Shown here: positions 55,701 through 64,000 of the stretch, piece after piece | How the letters are laid out: every line of letters starts with the position of its first letter | How positions within the stretch are numbered: position 1 is the stretch's first letter | Source of the DNA: Flavobacterium sp. | GTDB lineage: Bacteria > Bacteroidota > Bacteroidia > Flavobacteriales > Flavobacteriaceae | NCBI RefSeq assembly: GCF_017744675.1 | Contig: NZ_JAGIAV010000001.1 | Location: forward strand, 1,052,151 to 1,116,150 | DNA: 64,000 nucleotides | Reading direction: 5' to 3' | Made by a program: the position numbers and the translations under genes | The notes under the pieces: generated by a model | What the model was told of the DNA's origin: nothing | Seen by the model: the letters and a program-made list of their open reading frames with translations, nothing else | The model's database searches: none

Positions 55701-58700
55701 ATGTAGTGCGTGTATGGGAAGCACCTTTTGCAGGTACTGTAAAAATTGACGGTATCGCTACACTCAAAGCGCCTACAGGAACTTATGACGAGGCCGAATA
55801 TGCACTGGCAGATGGAGTTTTTGTAGGAATACAAAAAGCAGGTACACAAATTGTGGCACAACAACCGCTGACAAAAATAACTCCTTCTTTAAATCTTACG
55901 GTAGCTTCGCAAACAGTGGCAAAAGGCGAAAAAATATATTTCAGGGTTCAGTCCGGACGTACAGATTTGGCCAATGGCGCTTTTGATCAGGTAGACTGGA
56001 ATCCAGTTATTACCTACACCGATGTAAGCCGAGCCGGTTTGCCAACAAATCCTGAAGGACAGCAGCGTTTTAGTTACAAAGCCAGCGAAGGTTTTGTGGT
56101 TGAAAACAGTACAACAAATGCCGTTCCTCAAAAAACAAATGAAACAGGAGCCATCAGGGTAACAGGAGTTTTTACAAAACCGGTGACAAGTGATGCTGTT
56201 TTGGTTAGCATTTCAGGAAAAGACAGTTCAGGAGTTTTTGAAACCATTTGGTGTAGAACATTTGCCAGAACCGAAACTTTTAATGGGACATTAACAGCCC
56301 AAACAATTCTGTCGGCCATTGTAGCAGATTATCAGGAAGTAAAAATTGATGTAACTAGTGAAACCAATGTAGCATGGGACAAAATAACCTGGGATGCCAC
56401 GTTAACGCATTATCCTGCGGGAACATTTACAGCTATAAATACATCTGATGCTAATTGTGCAGGAATAAACAAAGCAAACATCACAGGCGCATCAGACTAC
56501 GAAGTGGTTCCTTTCAAAGACTACAGCATTTTTGCCAGTCATTTAATCGAAGGGAATGTCTATACTGCAGCAACTACAGCTCTTAGTTTGACACCTACTT
56601 TTACGGCAACAAATACAGATAACATCACTTACAAGGTAACATTATCAGCCAAAACAAGTGCCGGTGTTTTACTGGGCAAGAGCAATTATACCATGAAGAA
56701 TGGGGCACTTGTTTCTATTACTCCTTTAGCAGTAACAGCAGCTGTAGGCGACAAAATTTGGGTTGAATATACCATTTCTGACCGTGCGGCATTGGGAACA
56801 ATTGCTCCGCCTGTAACTACAGTAAACATAAACGGAACAACACTTACAGCGGCAGTATTTGCTCCAGCAATGGCAGATTCAGAAAAATTTGGTTCAATGC
56901 AACGACATTGGGGGCAGTTTGTGTACAATAGCATGAACGGACGCTACAACCAGCCTATAGACGAAAGCAAACTGATATTACCGGATTCTGACAAAGCTGA
57001 AACTGATCCTAGAAAAATGATCTTTATGGTTATGAATCCTGATGTAACAACCAAAAAATACTGGTCTGGAGCCAATAACCAGATTTATGTAAACAATACA
57101 TTCATGTCAAGTTCACGTTTAGGCGAGAGCAATGTAGTATTAACAAATCCGCTGGACGGATTAGCTATTGGAACTCCAACTACAAACAAGCCTTATTGTA
57201 CAGAAGGAACTGGAGCATTTGGAATTAATAAAATCACTAAATCAACAAGTACATCAGTACAAACAGGAATTGGAGGTCTTACAGCTAGCAATGCTACAGG
57301 TAATACGGAGGTAATTACCGATTTTCAGGATATGAATGGTGATGGTTTCCCTGATATTATTTCAAAATCAAATATTCAAATGACCAATAGTAGCGGAGGT
57401 TTTGAAGGAGAAAATATTGCAATTTCAGGAATTCATACCAGTAGCCATGAGGCTAAGTCTGTATCTTATGGAGGGCAAGCTTTCTTTTCGTCTGCTGTAG
57501 CTACTGCTAGAGCCACTTATAAAAAAGATAAATCAAACATGGCGGCAAAAGCAGCATTAAATAATGCTAAAAATGCAAGCAGCTCGCTTACCATCAGTGG
57601 AGGAATTGCTACTAATAACGAGGCAACGGTGCAAACTTGGACTGATATTAATGGTGATGGACTTCCGGATAAAATATTGAGTGATAAAAAAGTACAACTT
57701 AATTTAGGATATGGTTTTACTGATCCAATTGATTATGGACTAGAAGATATCAGTAAAGGAGAATCTATTTTTCCAAGTTTTGGATTAGGGGTAGATTTTG
57801 GTTCTTCATCAATTACAGCAGGATATGGAGTAACTAAAAATATTAGCTGGAACGACTTTACTTTACAGGATGTTAACGGAGACGGACTTGTAGACCAGGT
57901 ATTTAAAAACGATTTGGTGCGACTTAATCTGGGAGATAAGTTTAGCGCACCAATTCCATGGAATGGACTTGGTACTTTAGGGCAAGTATCCTCTACAGCG
58001 GAATCGCTCAATGCAGCATTTACAGTAGGTTTTCCCGTTTTTTTGGTAAAAGTAGCCATAAACCCAGGAGCAAACGTAGCGCTTTCAAGTAACCGTGTAG
58101 AAACCCAATTGCAAGATATAGATGGTGACGGATTCCCAGATTATTTAACTTCAACAGTAGATAATGCCATAGAAGTAAAGCGCTCTACTATTGGCCGCAC
58201 CAATAAACTAAAAGCAGTGCGTACACCACTTGGCGGAGAGTTTATTGTAGACTATACTAGAAGTAAGCCTACTTATGACCATCCGGGAGGGAAATGGGTC
58301 ATGCAGAGTGTTGTAGTAAAAGACGGAATTGCAAGTGATGGTGTAGACATGAAAACACAATTTGCCTATGCAAAAGGAAAATACGAACGCCACGAAAGAA
58401 CATTCCTTGGCTTTGGTGAAGTAAAAACACAAAACATAGACACCGAAAATGGGGATAAAGTATATCGTACCTTAACTCAAAACTTTGATGTTTCTGATTA
58501 CTACAATAGCGGACAATTATTAAGCTCTATTTTAGAGAGTAATGAAGGTGTAGACAGTTCAACAAATTCTGGTGCAAAATATACAGAGAGTACACAGGAT
58601 TACTATACCTATGCAGTAAAAGCAACTGGAGACCAATACGACTTTACTCCTATAACCAAAATATGTTCAGACAGAGGGGTAAGCTTTACTCCCCTTAAAA

Positions 58701-61700
58701 AAGCCGTTTCATTAGCTTACGAAGGCGGTACAAATCCGCTTCAGTTAAACGAAATAAACTATGAATACTATGTAGGTTCAGGAACCTTTGGAGATTTAAA
58801 GAGCTACACCTACAAAGATAATTCCTCAGGGAATTATAAAACCGAAATTTCTTATTCGGCAAATTTGAGCAAACATATTTTAGGACTGCCTGTAAATAGC
58901 AGAGTATTTATAGGGGGAACATTAGTTCGTGATTTTAGGGCAGCCTATGCAGATCCTAATTTTGCCAATCATATTACCCAAGTTAGCCAGAAACTTAATG
59001 ATAGCCAATGGGCAATTACCGATTTAAAATATGATAGTTGCGGAAACATAACTCAAAAAACATTGCCTGAGAATTATAAAAAAGAACGTCCTGTGTTTAA
59101 GTATCGTTACGATGATACTTTCAAGATGTATGTAGAAGAAATCTCAGACCAGTTTGAGTACAGAAGTTACAACAGAAATTACGACAGCCGTTACGGGATT
59201 CCATTAGAAACCGAGGATATAAACGGTTATGTAATCAAGAAAGAAATTGATGAATTTGGTCGTTTGACCAAAGTTCAAGGGCCAAAAGAGGCAGCTGTAG
59301 GACAGCCTTATACCATTATGATGGAGTATTTCCCGAAGACTGAAGTGTCTAACGGAAACCTGACTAGAACCGCTTATGCCAAAACCAAACATTTTGATGC
59401 ACAGCACCCTAACGATCCTATAGAAACAGTCACTTTTGTAGATGGACTAGGAAGAGCCATTCAGGTCAAAAAAGACGCTGCTATTACTGACAATAAGAAA
59501 CCAGACCAGCAGAGCGATGTTATGATTGTTTCTGGCCGTGCGAAGTTTGATGCTTTTGGGCGTGTCAAAGAAGCCTATTATCCGCAGACTTCGTCACTTG
59601 GCGACTGGAATAAATTTATGGACAGTTTTGATGCCGTTGAGCCAACTAAAACAACTTATGACGTTCTGGATCGACCAATTACAACCACTCTGCCTGACGG
59701 AGCAGCCACAAAAATGGTCTACACCATAGAAGGAAGTATGTTAAAAACTGAAGTGACAGACGCCTTAAACAACATAAATGCAAGTTATGCAGACGGTTCA
59801 GGAAAAACCGTAAAAACGCTAGATGCCAATAATGTTGCAACACAGTTTGGCTATGACGGAATAGGAAGAAACACCACCGTGACGGATGCACAAGGGCAAC
59901 AAACCCTAAGCACTTACGATATGGGCGACAGACGCACGCAGGTTATACAGCCAGATGCAGGAAAAAGCACCTTTAAATATGATGCTTTAGGAAACCTCTT
60001 AGAAAGACAGACAGCAAATCTAGAAGCTAAAAGCAAAAAGATTACTTATGAGTACGATTACGGCAGACTAACCAACATACATTATCCTGAAAACCCTCAG
60101 AACGATGTACGTTATGTCTATGGCTCTAAAAACGAAAGCCAGAACCGCAAAGGAAGATTAATCCTGTTGGAAGATGCCACAGGAGCGCAAGAATTCTCAT
60201 ACGGCGTTATGGGTGAGATCGAGAGCATTAAAAGAACCGTGATTGTGCCCAACTCGGCCATAGCCACTTATGTTACAAACTGGAAATACGATTCTTGGAA
60301 CCGATTGCAGGAAATGATTTATCCTGATCAGGAAAAAATAAGCTATACCTACAATTCTGGCGGATTGTTGCAGGCAGTGGCAGGAAAAAAAGCCTACAGT
60401 TACAATTATGTCAACAAAATAGGCTATGACAAATTTGAGCAGCGAAGCTACCTGAAATACTGTAACGGAACCGAAACCAAATACGATTACGAGCCTTTGA
60501 GAAGAAGACTCGACAATATGACTGTAGCCTCCGGAACAGGCTATCAGGGCAATAATACGCCAAGGACGTTTATGAACAATAAGTACCAGTACGACAAAGT
60601 AAGCAACGTACTCAATGTAACCAATAGTGCCGCTGGCGTAACCAATAAAATGGGAGGCAGCATGGCGCACAATTATGCCTACGACAACCTGTATCAATTG
60701 ACTTCTGCAAATGGAGTCTATACAGGTGCCGACCAGAAAACGGCAAACTATAATTTAGAAATGAAGTACGATAACCTGCATAACATTATAAGCAAAACAC
60801 AAAACGTGGCGCAGAACAAAGTGACCGAAACAGGCGCTTTAAAAGCAGGTTATACCCTGAATTATAATTACAACAGCACCAACAAACACCTGCTGGATAA
60901 TATAGCCGAAACAGAATACAGAACTAAAAATACCGACCCAAAAGTCGATAAGCAGAAAAACAACAAATACACGTACGACAAAAACGGTAACATGATTTAC
61001 GTGAATACTGAAGAGGTCAAACTTAATAATCAAGTGGTTGAAAAAGCTCAGGAAAAGAAATTAATCTGGGACGAAGAGAATCGTTTACAGGCTATTGACA
61101 TAAACGGTTACGTTTCTAACTATACTTATGACGCAGGTGGAGAAAGGGTAACCAAACTATCAGGCGGAGGACAAGGTATTTTTGTGAATTCTGTATTTGC
61201 AGGAGGCAAAACTTCGACTTCAGATTTTACCCTTTATGTAAACCCATATTTGGTTGCACAAAATGGTGGCAGATATACCAAGCATATCTATATTGGAAGC
61301 CAAAGAATTGTTTCTAAAATAGGTGATTTTGAAAGCTATGGCGCTGACCCAAGACGTGTGGAAAAAGCAGGAGAGTCATTCTCTGGCGTAAAAGTAAATT
61401 ATGATGCGAAATACAAGAAAGCATTAGAGATAACGAAATCTAATTATGATACGTTTGAAGTGCCGTATTATGGTGTGGACAATAACGATTATGTAAACGG
61501 TCTTGGTTTTTGTTGCAATCCTTCTGGAGAAACTAATTCTAGTTCTTCAACAGGAAAAATGGCTAAAAACGACAATGCTGAATTGCAACAATTCTATTAT
61601 CATCCAGATCATTTGGGCAGTACATCTTATATCACTAACTTAGACGGCGAGGTTGTACAGCATATTGAGTACGTGCCTTTCGGGGAGGTTTTCTTAGAAG

Positions 61701-62575
61701 AGAAGAATGCCAAGTGGAATACGCCGTATTTATTCACAAGTAAAGAGCTTGACAAAGAAACAGGTCTTTACTACTACGGAGCTAGATATTTTGATCCGAA
61801 GCTCGGACTCATGAAATCTGTTGACCAAATGGCTGAAAAATATCCGAATTGGTCACCATACAATTATGCCTTTAATAATCCTGCTAAGTTTATTGATCCT
61901 GATGGTAATGAACCTGATGATATTATCATAAAAGGGAAAAATAATTCAAGCCTAACCATAAAAACAAGCGCAATAGACATTACTTTAAATTCAGATCGAG
62001 ATTTTAAAGGGAATCATACAATTTCTGACGTAACTAATTTAGCAATTGGCTATCAAATAACAGGATCAGTTACAGCAGTAGCAGGTACTGGTACAAGTGG
62101 AAGTATTTCTAAAATAAACACACTGTTTTTAGGAAATGAATATTCGGGCTATTGGTACGATTATATGGGAGTTGAAGGTCAATTAAACGCAGAAACAGGT
62201 TTTTCGGTTTCAGCGAATGCAGGAGCAAGTTGGTTTTTGGCAGTTCATGATCCTAAAGTTAAGAATACTAATAATCCCGAGGCATTTGCTGGTCAATATA
62301 CAGGAGGAGGAGTTTATGGTTCTTATGAGCCTTTGTTAGGGAAAGTAGCTGTAAATGGCCAAGTATCAGTAGCAAAAGATAAATCATGGACAGTTTACAG
62401 TTTAGGAGCTTCTGTTGGAATAGGTCCATCAGGAGGAATTTTTGCAGGAGGAAATATAGGGGGAGAAGCACATATGGGAACGACGATGTTACTTACAAAG
62501 CCAGTCCCTACAAAACAACGTAGTTGGGCAGATATAATATCTAACTGGTATAAAAAATTAAAACTTCCTTTTTAA
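52715..62575 (+). CDS. Giant SpvB/TcdB/RHS polymorphic toxin
   Basis: 3286 residues. Export signal (MEKKKNFKLAIQRVTASILA ending FGQTAFA), beta-rich N-region, SpvB-like domain (about 463-700; PSISINYNSDVSNGWLGEGW), FG-GAP/VCBS-type Ca-binding repeats (NGDGLVD, NNDGLVD, NGDGFPD, NGDGLPD, NGDGLVD, DGDGFPD at about 842, 924, 1537, 1641, 1717, 1799), a TcdB-middle-like segment, YD repeats (about 2090-2810) and the RHS core (about 2962-3066: HPDHLGSTSYITN, YYYGARYFDPKLGL, NPAKFIDPDGN). The variable tip (about 3067-3286) is Gly-rich, with GASVGIGPSGGIFAGGNIGG, and unrecognised. The cocoon is expected to encase and release the tip. The immunity candidate starts 9 bases later. Confidence 0.93.
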   Translation: MEKKKNFKLAIQRVTASILAVLIFGQTAFAYNFKSESKIVNNVTPTSVLNTEGNSLKTIKTKKNNEESHVERVGASNQIIISAVEKEGTIGAYGGKLLDNPADNLFHFEIKQNIAPSDRVKLVYELQGVADHQGVAISVNDEFSSGGTWVQQSDQWSKQEQYINAASLGRGENTLQFSLPENATYGYQVRNLSLIIEKSKSGSLRMDNLKGLNYKGEGYVSGFVQGLPADSQITVEGKTISHYNGFFETILPAGNNSKATVKIHSKGQILEKTIALEIINNVYKEPLTAVFAGQSKAFIKGQKMALSVGAASLEVNASALLQNKTLSITPLRAIDLPALDPTMTNLTLGNGYRFLPHGEHFAEGALVKLGYKKELLPQGYTEEDIRTFYFDKSTGHWEALERDSLDVANQVIISKTTHFTDMINGVIKTPESPDTQGFAATMMNDIKAADPTAAIQAIQPPTANQHGTADLRYSIEVPPARNGMQPSISINYNSDVSNGWLGEGWSMQLQTISVDTRWGVPRYSTTQETETYTMGGTMLAVMENQKPIVAHRGEKIARKSGDVQFYPRTEGSFSKIIRKGSDPKNYIWEVTDKNGTRYQYQQTLKGDNGNIAQWYLTSITELHGDYIKYNYTSTNETVGGGITAKAVYLSQIEYGNKDDNAHSTIAFTSAGEKTVKTSSGRYGFLTSEQKLLTKVTVNHLGKTLRSYDFVYKAGDGAFKKTLLEKVVQNDAAGSKFNEHIFDYYDDVKASEGYVPFKAKEDWNTGADNVTGNAVITKADISKDGIIFNDKISALGGGVSTSGGFSLYVGVGPNDGGINSTSNTAGANFSYSSSESKGFLALVDINGDGLVDKVFRESGKIYYRPNLGDKTFGDRYQINGISAILMNKTVSTSFGAETKPGFGNMIVTLGTSYENSKSTTSTYFQDINNDGLVDLVRDGVVYFNHIVNLNGNAIPTFTTSSSDTASPMKGNGTIDKTVTAVDPAEQAEAIANSPLQDVVRVWEAPFAGTVKIDGIATLKAPTGTYDEAEYALADGVFVGIQKAGTQIVAQQPLTKITPSLNLTVASQTVAKGEKIYFRVQSGRTDLANGAFDQVDWNPVITYTDVSRAGLPTNPEGQQRFSYKASEGFVVENSTTNAVPQKTNETGAIRVTGVFTKPVTSDAVLVSISGKDSSGVFETIWCRTFARTETFNGTLTAQTILSAIVADYQEVKIDVTSETNVAWDKITWDATLTHYPAGTFTAINTSDANCAGINKANITGASDYEVVPFKDYSIFASHLIEGNVYTAATTALSLTPTFTATNTDNITYKVTLSAKTSAGVLLGKSNYTMKNGALVSITPLAVTAAVGDKIWVEYTISDRAALGTIAPPVTTVNINGTTLTAAVFAPAMADSEKFGSMQRHWGQFVYNSMNGRYNQPIDESKLILPDSDKAETDPRKMIFMVMNPDVTTKKYWSGANNQIYVNNTFMSSSRLGESNVVLTNPLDGLAIGTPTTNKPYCTEGTGAFGINKITKSTSTSVQTGIGGLTASNATGNTEVITDFQDMNGDGFPDIISKSNIQMTNSSGGFEGENIAISGIHTSSHEAKSVSYGGQAFFSSAVATARATYKKDKSNMAAKAALNNAKNASSSLTISGGIATNNEATVQTWTDINGDGLPDKILSDKKVQLNLGYGFTDPIDYGLEDISKGESIFPSFGLGVDFGSSSITAGYGVTKNISWNDFTLQDVNGDGLVDQVFKNDLVRLNLGDKFSAPIPWNGLGTLGQVSSTAESLNAAFTVGFPVFLVKVAINPGANVALSSNRVETQLQDIDGDGFPDYLTSTVDNAIEVKRSTIGRTNKLKAVRTPLGGEFIVDYTRSKPTYDHPGGKWVMQSVVVKDGIASDGVDMKTQFAYAKGKYERHERTFLGFGEVKTQNIDTENGDKVYRTLTQNFDVSDYYNSGQLLSSILESNEGVDSSTNSGAKYTESTQDYYTYAVKATGDQYDFTPITKICSDRGVSFTPLKKAVSLAYEGGTNPLQLNEINYEYYVGSGTFGDLKSYTYKDNSSGNYKTEISYSANLSKHILGLPVNSRVFIGGTLVRDFRAAYADPNFANHITQVSQKLNDSQWAITDLKYDSCGNITQKTLPENYKKERPVFKYRYDDTFKMYVEEISDQFEYRSYNRNYDSRYGIPLETEDINGYVIKKEIDEFGRLTKVQGPKEAAVGQPYTIMMEYFPKTEVSNGNLTRTAYAKTKHFDAQHPNDPIETVTFVDGLGRAIQVKKDAAITDNKKPDQQSDVMIVSGRAKFDAFGRVKEAYYPQTSSLGDWNKFMDSFDAVEPTKTTYDVLDRPITTTLPDGAATKMVYTIEGSMLKTEVTDALNNINASYADGSGKTVKTLDANNVATQFGYDGIGRNTTVTDAQGQQTLSTYDMGDRRTQVIQPDAGKSTFKYDALGNLLERQTANLEAKSKKITYEYDYGRLTNIHYPENPQNDVRYVYGSKNESQNRKGRLILLEDATGAQEFSYGVMGEIESIKRTVIVPNSAIATYVTNWKYDSWNRLQEMIYPDQEKISYTYNSGGLLQAVAGKKAYSYNYVNKIGYDKFEQRSYLKYCNGTETKYDYEPLRRRLDNMTVASGTGYQGNNTPRTFMNNKYQYDKVSNVLNVTNSAAGVTNKMGGSMAHNYAYDNLYQLTSANGVYTGADQKTANYNLEMKYDNLHNIISKTQNVAQNKVTETGALKAGYTLNYNYNSTNKHLLDNIAETEYRTKNTDPKVDKQKNNKYTYDKNGNMIYVNTEEVKLNNQVVEKAQEKKLIWDEENRLQAIDINGYVSNYTYDAGGERVTKLSGGGQGIFVNSVFAGGKTSTSDFTLYVNPYLVAQNGGRYTKHIYIGSQRIVSKIGDFESYGADPRRVEKAGESFSGVKVNYDAKYKKALEITKSNYDTFEVPYYGVDNNDYVNGLGFCCNPSGETNSSSSTGKMAKNDNAELQQFYYHPDHLGSTSYITNLDGEVVQHIEYVPFGEVFLEEKNAKWNTPYLFTSKELDKETGLYYYGARYFDPKLGLMKSVDQMAEKYPNWSPYNYAFNNPAKFIDPDGNEPDDIIIKGKNNSSLTIKTSAIDITLNSDRDFKGNHTISDVTNLAIGYQITGSVTAVAGTGTSGSISKINTLFLGNEYSGYWYDYMGVEGQLNAETGFSVSANAGASWFLAVHDPKVKNTNNPEAFAGQYTGGGVYGSYEPLLGKVAVNGQVSVAKDKSWTVYSLGASVGIGPSGGIFAGGNIGGEAHMGTTMLLTKPVPTKQRSWADIISNWYKKLKLPF
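61604..61788 (+). repeat. RHS core segment duplicated at 63098-63282
   Basis: 185 bases ending in the codons for GARY. The copy at 63098 has no gaps relative to it. The first half is almost identical; the second half differs mostly at third codon positions. Confidence 0.92.
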
Positions 62576-62584
62576 TAATTGATT

Positions 62585-63052
62585 ATGAAAAAAATAACGA
62601 AACAACTATTATTTATTTTGATTATTATAATAGCTTTCATAGGTGTAATTATAATTAGTCAATTTTATATTAAAGAACAGCATAAAGACGTTTTTGAACA
62701 TACAGGTAAGAATATTGAAAAGATTCAATTTAAGGGAGCCGTTATGGATTCGAAAATTGTTAAACATGGGGGAAGGCAGTATGGAATTGTATGCCTTAAA
62801 TTAGATTACTCTAATATAGATAATTTTTATGTTTTCAATGAATCGGCTTGTTTGAAAATAAAAGATGGAAAGGCTATTATGTCGATTGGATTTGTTATGC
62901 AAAACGAAGCAAAAGTAAAATATATTGAAGTTAATATGCATGGAGATAAAAAAGAAAGGTACTTCAAAGAAGGAGGAGAAGTAGATGAGTATGAAATGAC
63001 ACTTGCTTCCAATGGTATAATAGAGTCAGATATAAAATTTTGTAATGAATAA
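62585..63052 (+). CDS. Candidate immunity protein for the RHS toxin tip
   Basis: 155 residues from the ATG at 62585 (MKKITKQLLFILIIIIAFIG); a TTG at 62579 is in frame. One N-terminal membrane helix, then a soluble domain with strands KIVKHGGRQYGIVCLKLDY and ALASNG-type turns, rich in Lys and Glu. No known family. Assigned as immunity by position alone: directly after the toxin tip, small, membrane-anchored on the periplasmic side, and followed by another RHS core fragment. Confidence 0.65.
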   Translation: MKKITKQLLFILIIIIAFIGVIIISQFYIKEQHKDVFEHTGKNIEKIQFKGAVMDSKIVKHGGRQYGIVCLKLDYSNIDNFYVFNESACLKIKDGKAIMSIGFVMQNEAKVKYIEVNMHGDKKERYFKEGGEVDEYEMTLASNGIIESDIKFCNE

Positions 63053-63076
63053 TTTGGTATTGTATCAGAATAGGTA

Positions 63077-63852
63077 ATGCATCAAAATAGGGCATTGCCA
63101 GATCATTTGGGCAGTACATCTTATATCACTAACTTAGACGGCGAAGTGGTGCAGCATATTGAGTACGTGCCTTTCGGGGAGGGTTTCTTAGAAGAGAAGA
63201 ATGCCAAGTGGAATACTCCGTATTTGTTTACTTCGAAAGAGCTCGATAAAGAGACAGGATTGTACTATTACGGAGCTAGATACAAGAATCTTATGCTTTA
63301 GCATCTTCAATCGTTAACTTAGCAAATTACAAAGTCAAAACGATATCTTCAACTTTACAAACCGAGGGGATATATGGCTACGGTAACGGCGGTAATTCTA
63401 CAAAATATAATAATAATTCAGAGTATGGAATGCAAGCGGCTATCAATGCTGTGATAGGAGGAAATGATTTTTCAAATGGTGCAACGAGATGGGATGGTTT
63501 TGATTTAGCAACTAAAGGATGGGATCATATTAAATCTAGAACACTTGGATTAGGAATTAATACTTCACATTTTAACACATTTCAAGGATTCTGGACTGAC
63601 GATAAATTGGCTAAATATTCAGGTAATAAGAATGCTGTTTTTAATCCAGATTTTAAAATGACAGGAAGATTATTGACATATTCGCCTGCAAGCCAAGGAT
63701 ATTTCAATGGAATGGTTCTCCTTAATTCTTCAGCAGCATATGGAGGAACCATTTTTTGGAAAGCAACACCATCTTTTTCAATCAAAGCTATAAATTTCAG
63801 CCCCAATTTAAATTATGAAAAAATTAAAGGTAGAACAGCTAAGCCACTATAG
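63077..63852 (+). pseudogene. Displaced RHS core fragment with frameshifted toxin tip
   Basis: 63098-63282 repeats the RHS core of the main gene, ending in YYYGARY. In that frame translation stops at 63301 after KNLML. The tip continues in another frame from 63283 (QESYALASSIVNLANYKVKT, then GYGNGGNSTKYNNNSEYGMQ, AAINAVIGGNDFSNGATRWD) to 63852. So an alternative C-terminal tip is stored out of frame behind the active one. The ESYALASSIVN start and GGNDFSNGATRWDG remind me of cell-wall-hydrolase-like domains, but this is a weak guess. An internal ATG at 63430 could give a 140-residue product. Confidence 0.8.
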
Positions 63853-64000
63853 CCTATTGCTTATATGTGCTTTATTGTTTAATTGTCAAAAGAACGATCG
63901 ATTACAGCAAAATGAAAGTAAAACATCAATTAATGATAATAAGAGTTTAAGCAAAGAAGCTTTTTTTAAGTGTACCACAGCTAAAGATACAGTTTTCAAA
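63815..64000 (+). CDS. Lipoprotein, candidate immunity protein of the stored tip (3' end outside)
   Basis: 62 codons visible, open to the window edge. Starts MKKLKVEQLSHYSLLLICAL and continues LFNCQKND, a lipoprotein signal with lipobox LFNC. It overlaps the last 38 bases of the toxin tip in another frame, the usual tight toxin-immunity coupling. Function beyond that is inferred. Confidence 0.65.
   Translation, partial: MKKLKVEQLSHYSLLLICALLFNCQKNDRLQQNESKTSINDNKSLSKEAFFKCTTAKDTVFK

Noticed and set aside
60197..60697. 166-codon antisense ORF in the RHS gene
   Set aside because: Opposite strand of YD repeats, no initiation signal, composition typical of antisense shadow; likewise 54125-54553 and 51444-51761.
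63430..63852. Stored toxin tip as an independent 140-aa gene
   Set aside because: The same frame continues upstream to the RHS junction at 63283 without a start, so it is read as a truncated tip; translation from the internal ATG is not excluded.
1..64000. tRNA, rRNA, CRISPR array, complete IS element or replication origin
   Set aside because: Looked for cloverleaf-like ends, evenly spaced direct repeats and transposase motifs on both strands and saw none; a covariance-model scan would be needed to exclude tRNAs fully.

Overview
The window is chromosomal DNA from a gliding, AT-rich member of the Bacteroidota, most likely a Flavobacterium close to F. johnsoniae. The signs are gldA, a type IX secretion sorting domain, a GLPGLI protein, TonB-dependent receptors, a split MetH, and promoters of the Bacteroidota form (TTTG or TTG, 17-20 bases, TAnnTTTG). 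Nearly all genes from 11 kb to 44 kb serve sulfur assimilation and methionine/SAM synthesis.

Layout. 1-11 kb holds the 3' part of a membrane pyrophosphatase (hppA) with a Cys-rich tail, a higBA toxin-antitoxin pair, a deoxynucleoside kinase with a secreted partner, a GLPGLI/outer-membrane-barrel pair and a large secreted protein of unknown role. 11-26 kb holds metK, a TonB-dependent receptor, metY, a degenerate homoserine dehydrogenase, a 71-aa unknown protein, metX-thrA behind a SAM riboswitch, OsmC, metZ and an RDD protein. 26-37 kb holds an Rrf2 regulator, two TSUP (TauE/SafE) permeases, cysH-cysD-cysN, a sulfite reductase with a HEPN-like tail, two siroheme genes and a ferredoxin-NADP reductase. 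37-44 kb holds TfoX, a second SAM riboswitch, the split metH, metF and a methyltransferase. 44-49 kb holds a symporter/PLP-decarboxylase pair, gldA and an outer-membrane barrel. 49-64 kb holds a T9SS cargo protein, a 3286-aa SpvB/TcdB/RHS polymorphic toxin with its immunity candidate, and a displaced, frameshifted second toxin tip with a lipoprotein running off the end.

How it works together. Sulfate is activated by CysDN, reduced by an APS-type CysH and then by siroheme sulfite reductase, with siroheme and electrons supplied by neighbouring genes. Sulfide is fixed onto acylated homoserine (ThrA, MetX, MetY, MetZ). MetH/MetF recycle homocysteine and MetK makes SAM.

The most striking find is a set of four short ORFs rich in Met and/or Cys codons (12720, 15920, 19207, 19350). 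Each is followed by an intrinsic terminator whose 5' arm can instead pair with a segment at the end of the peptide ORF. This is the layout of ribosome-mediated transcription attenuation. It precedes the TonB-dependent receptor, metY and, in tandem, the 71-aa gene. Two S-box SAM riboswitches, a structured metK leader and a probable Rrf2 operator add further layers. Intergenic spaces are crowded with short palindromic repeat families. I saw no tRNA, rRNA, CRISPR array or complete insertion sequence.
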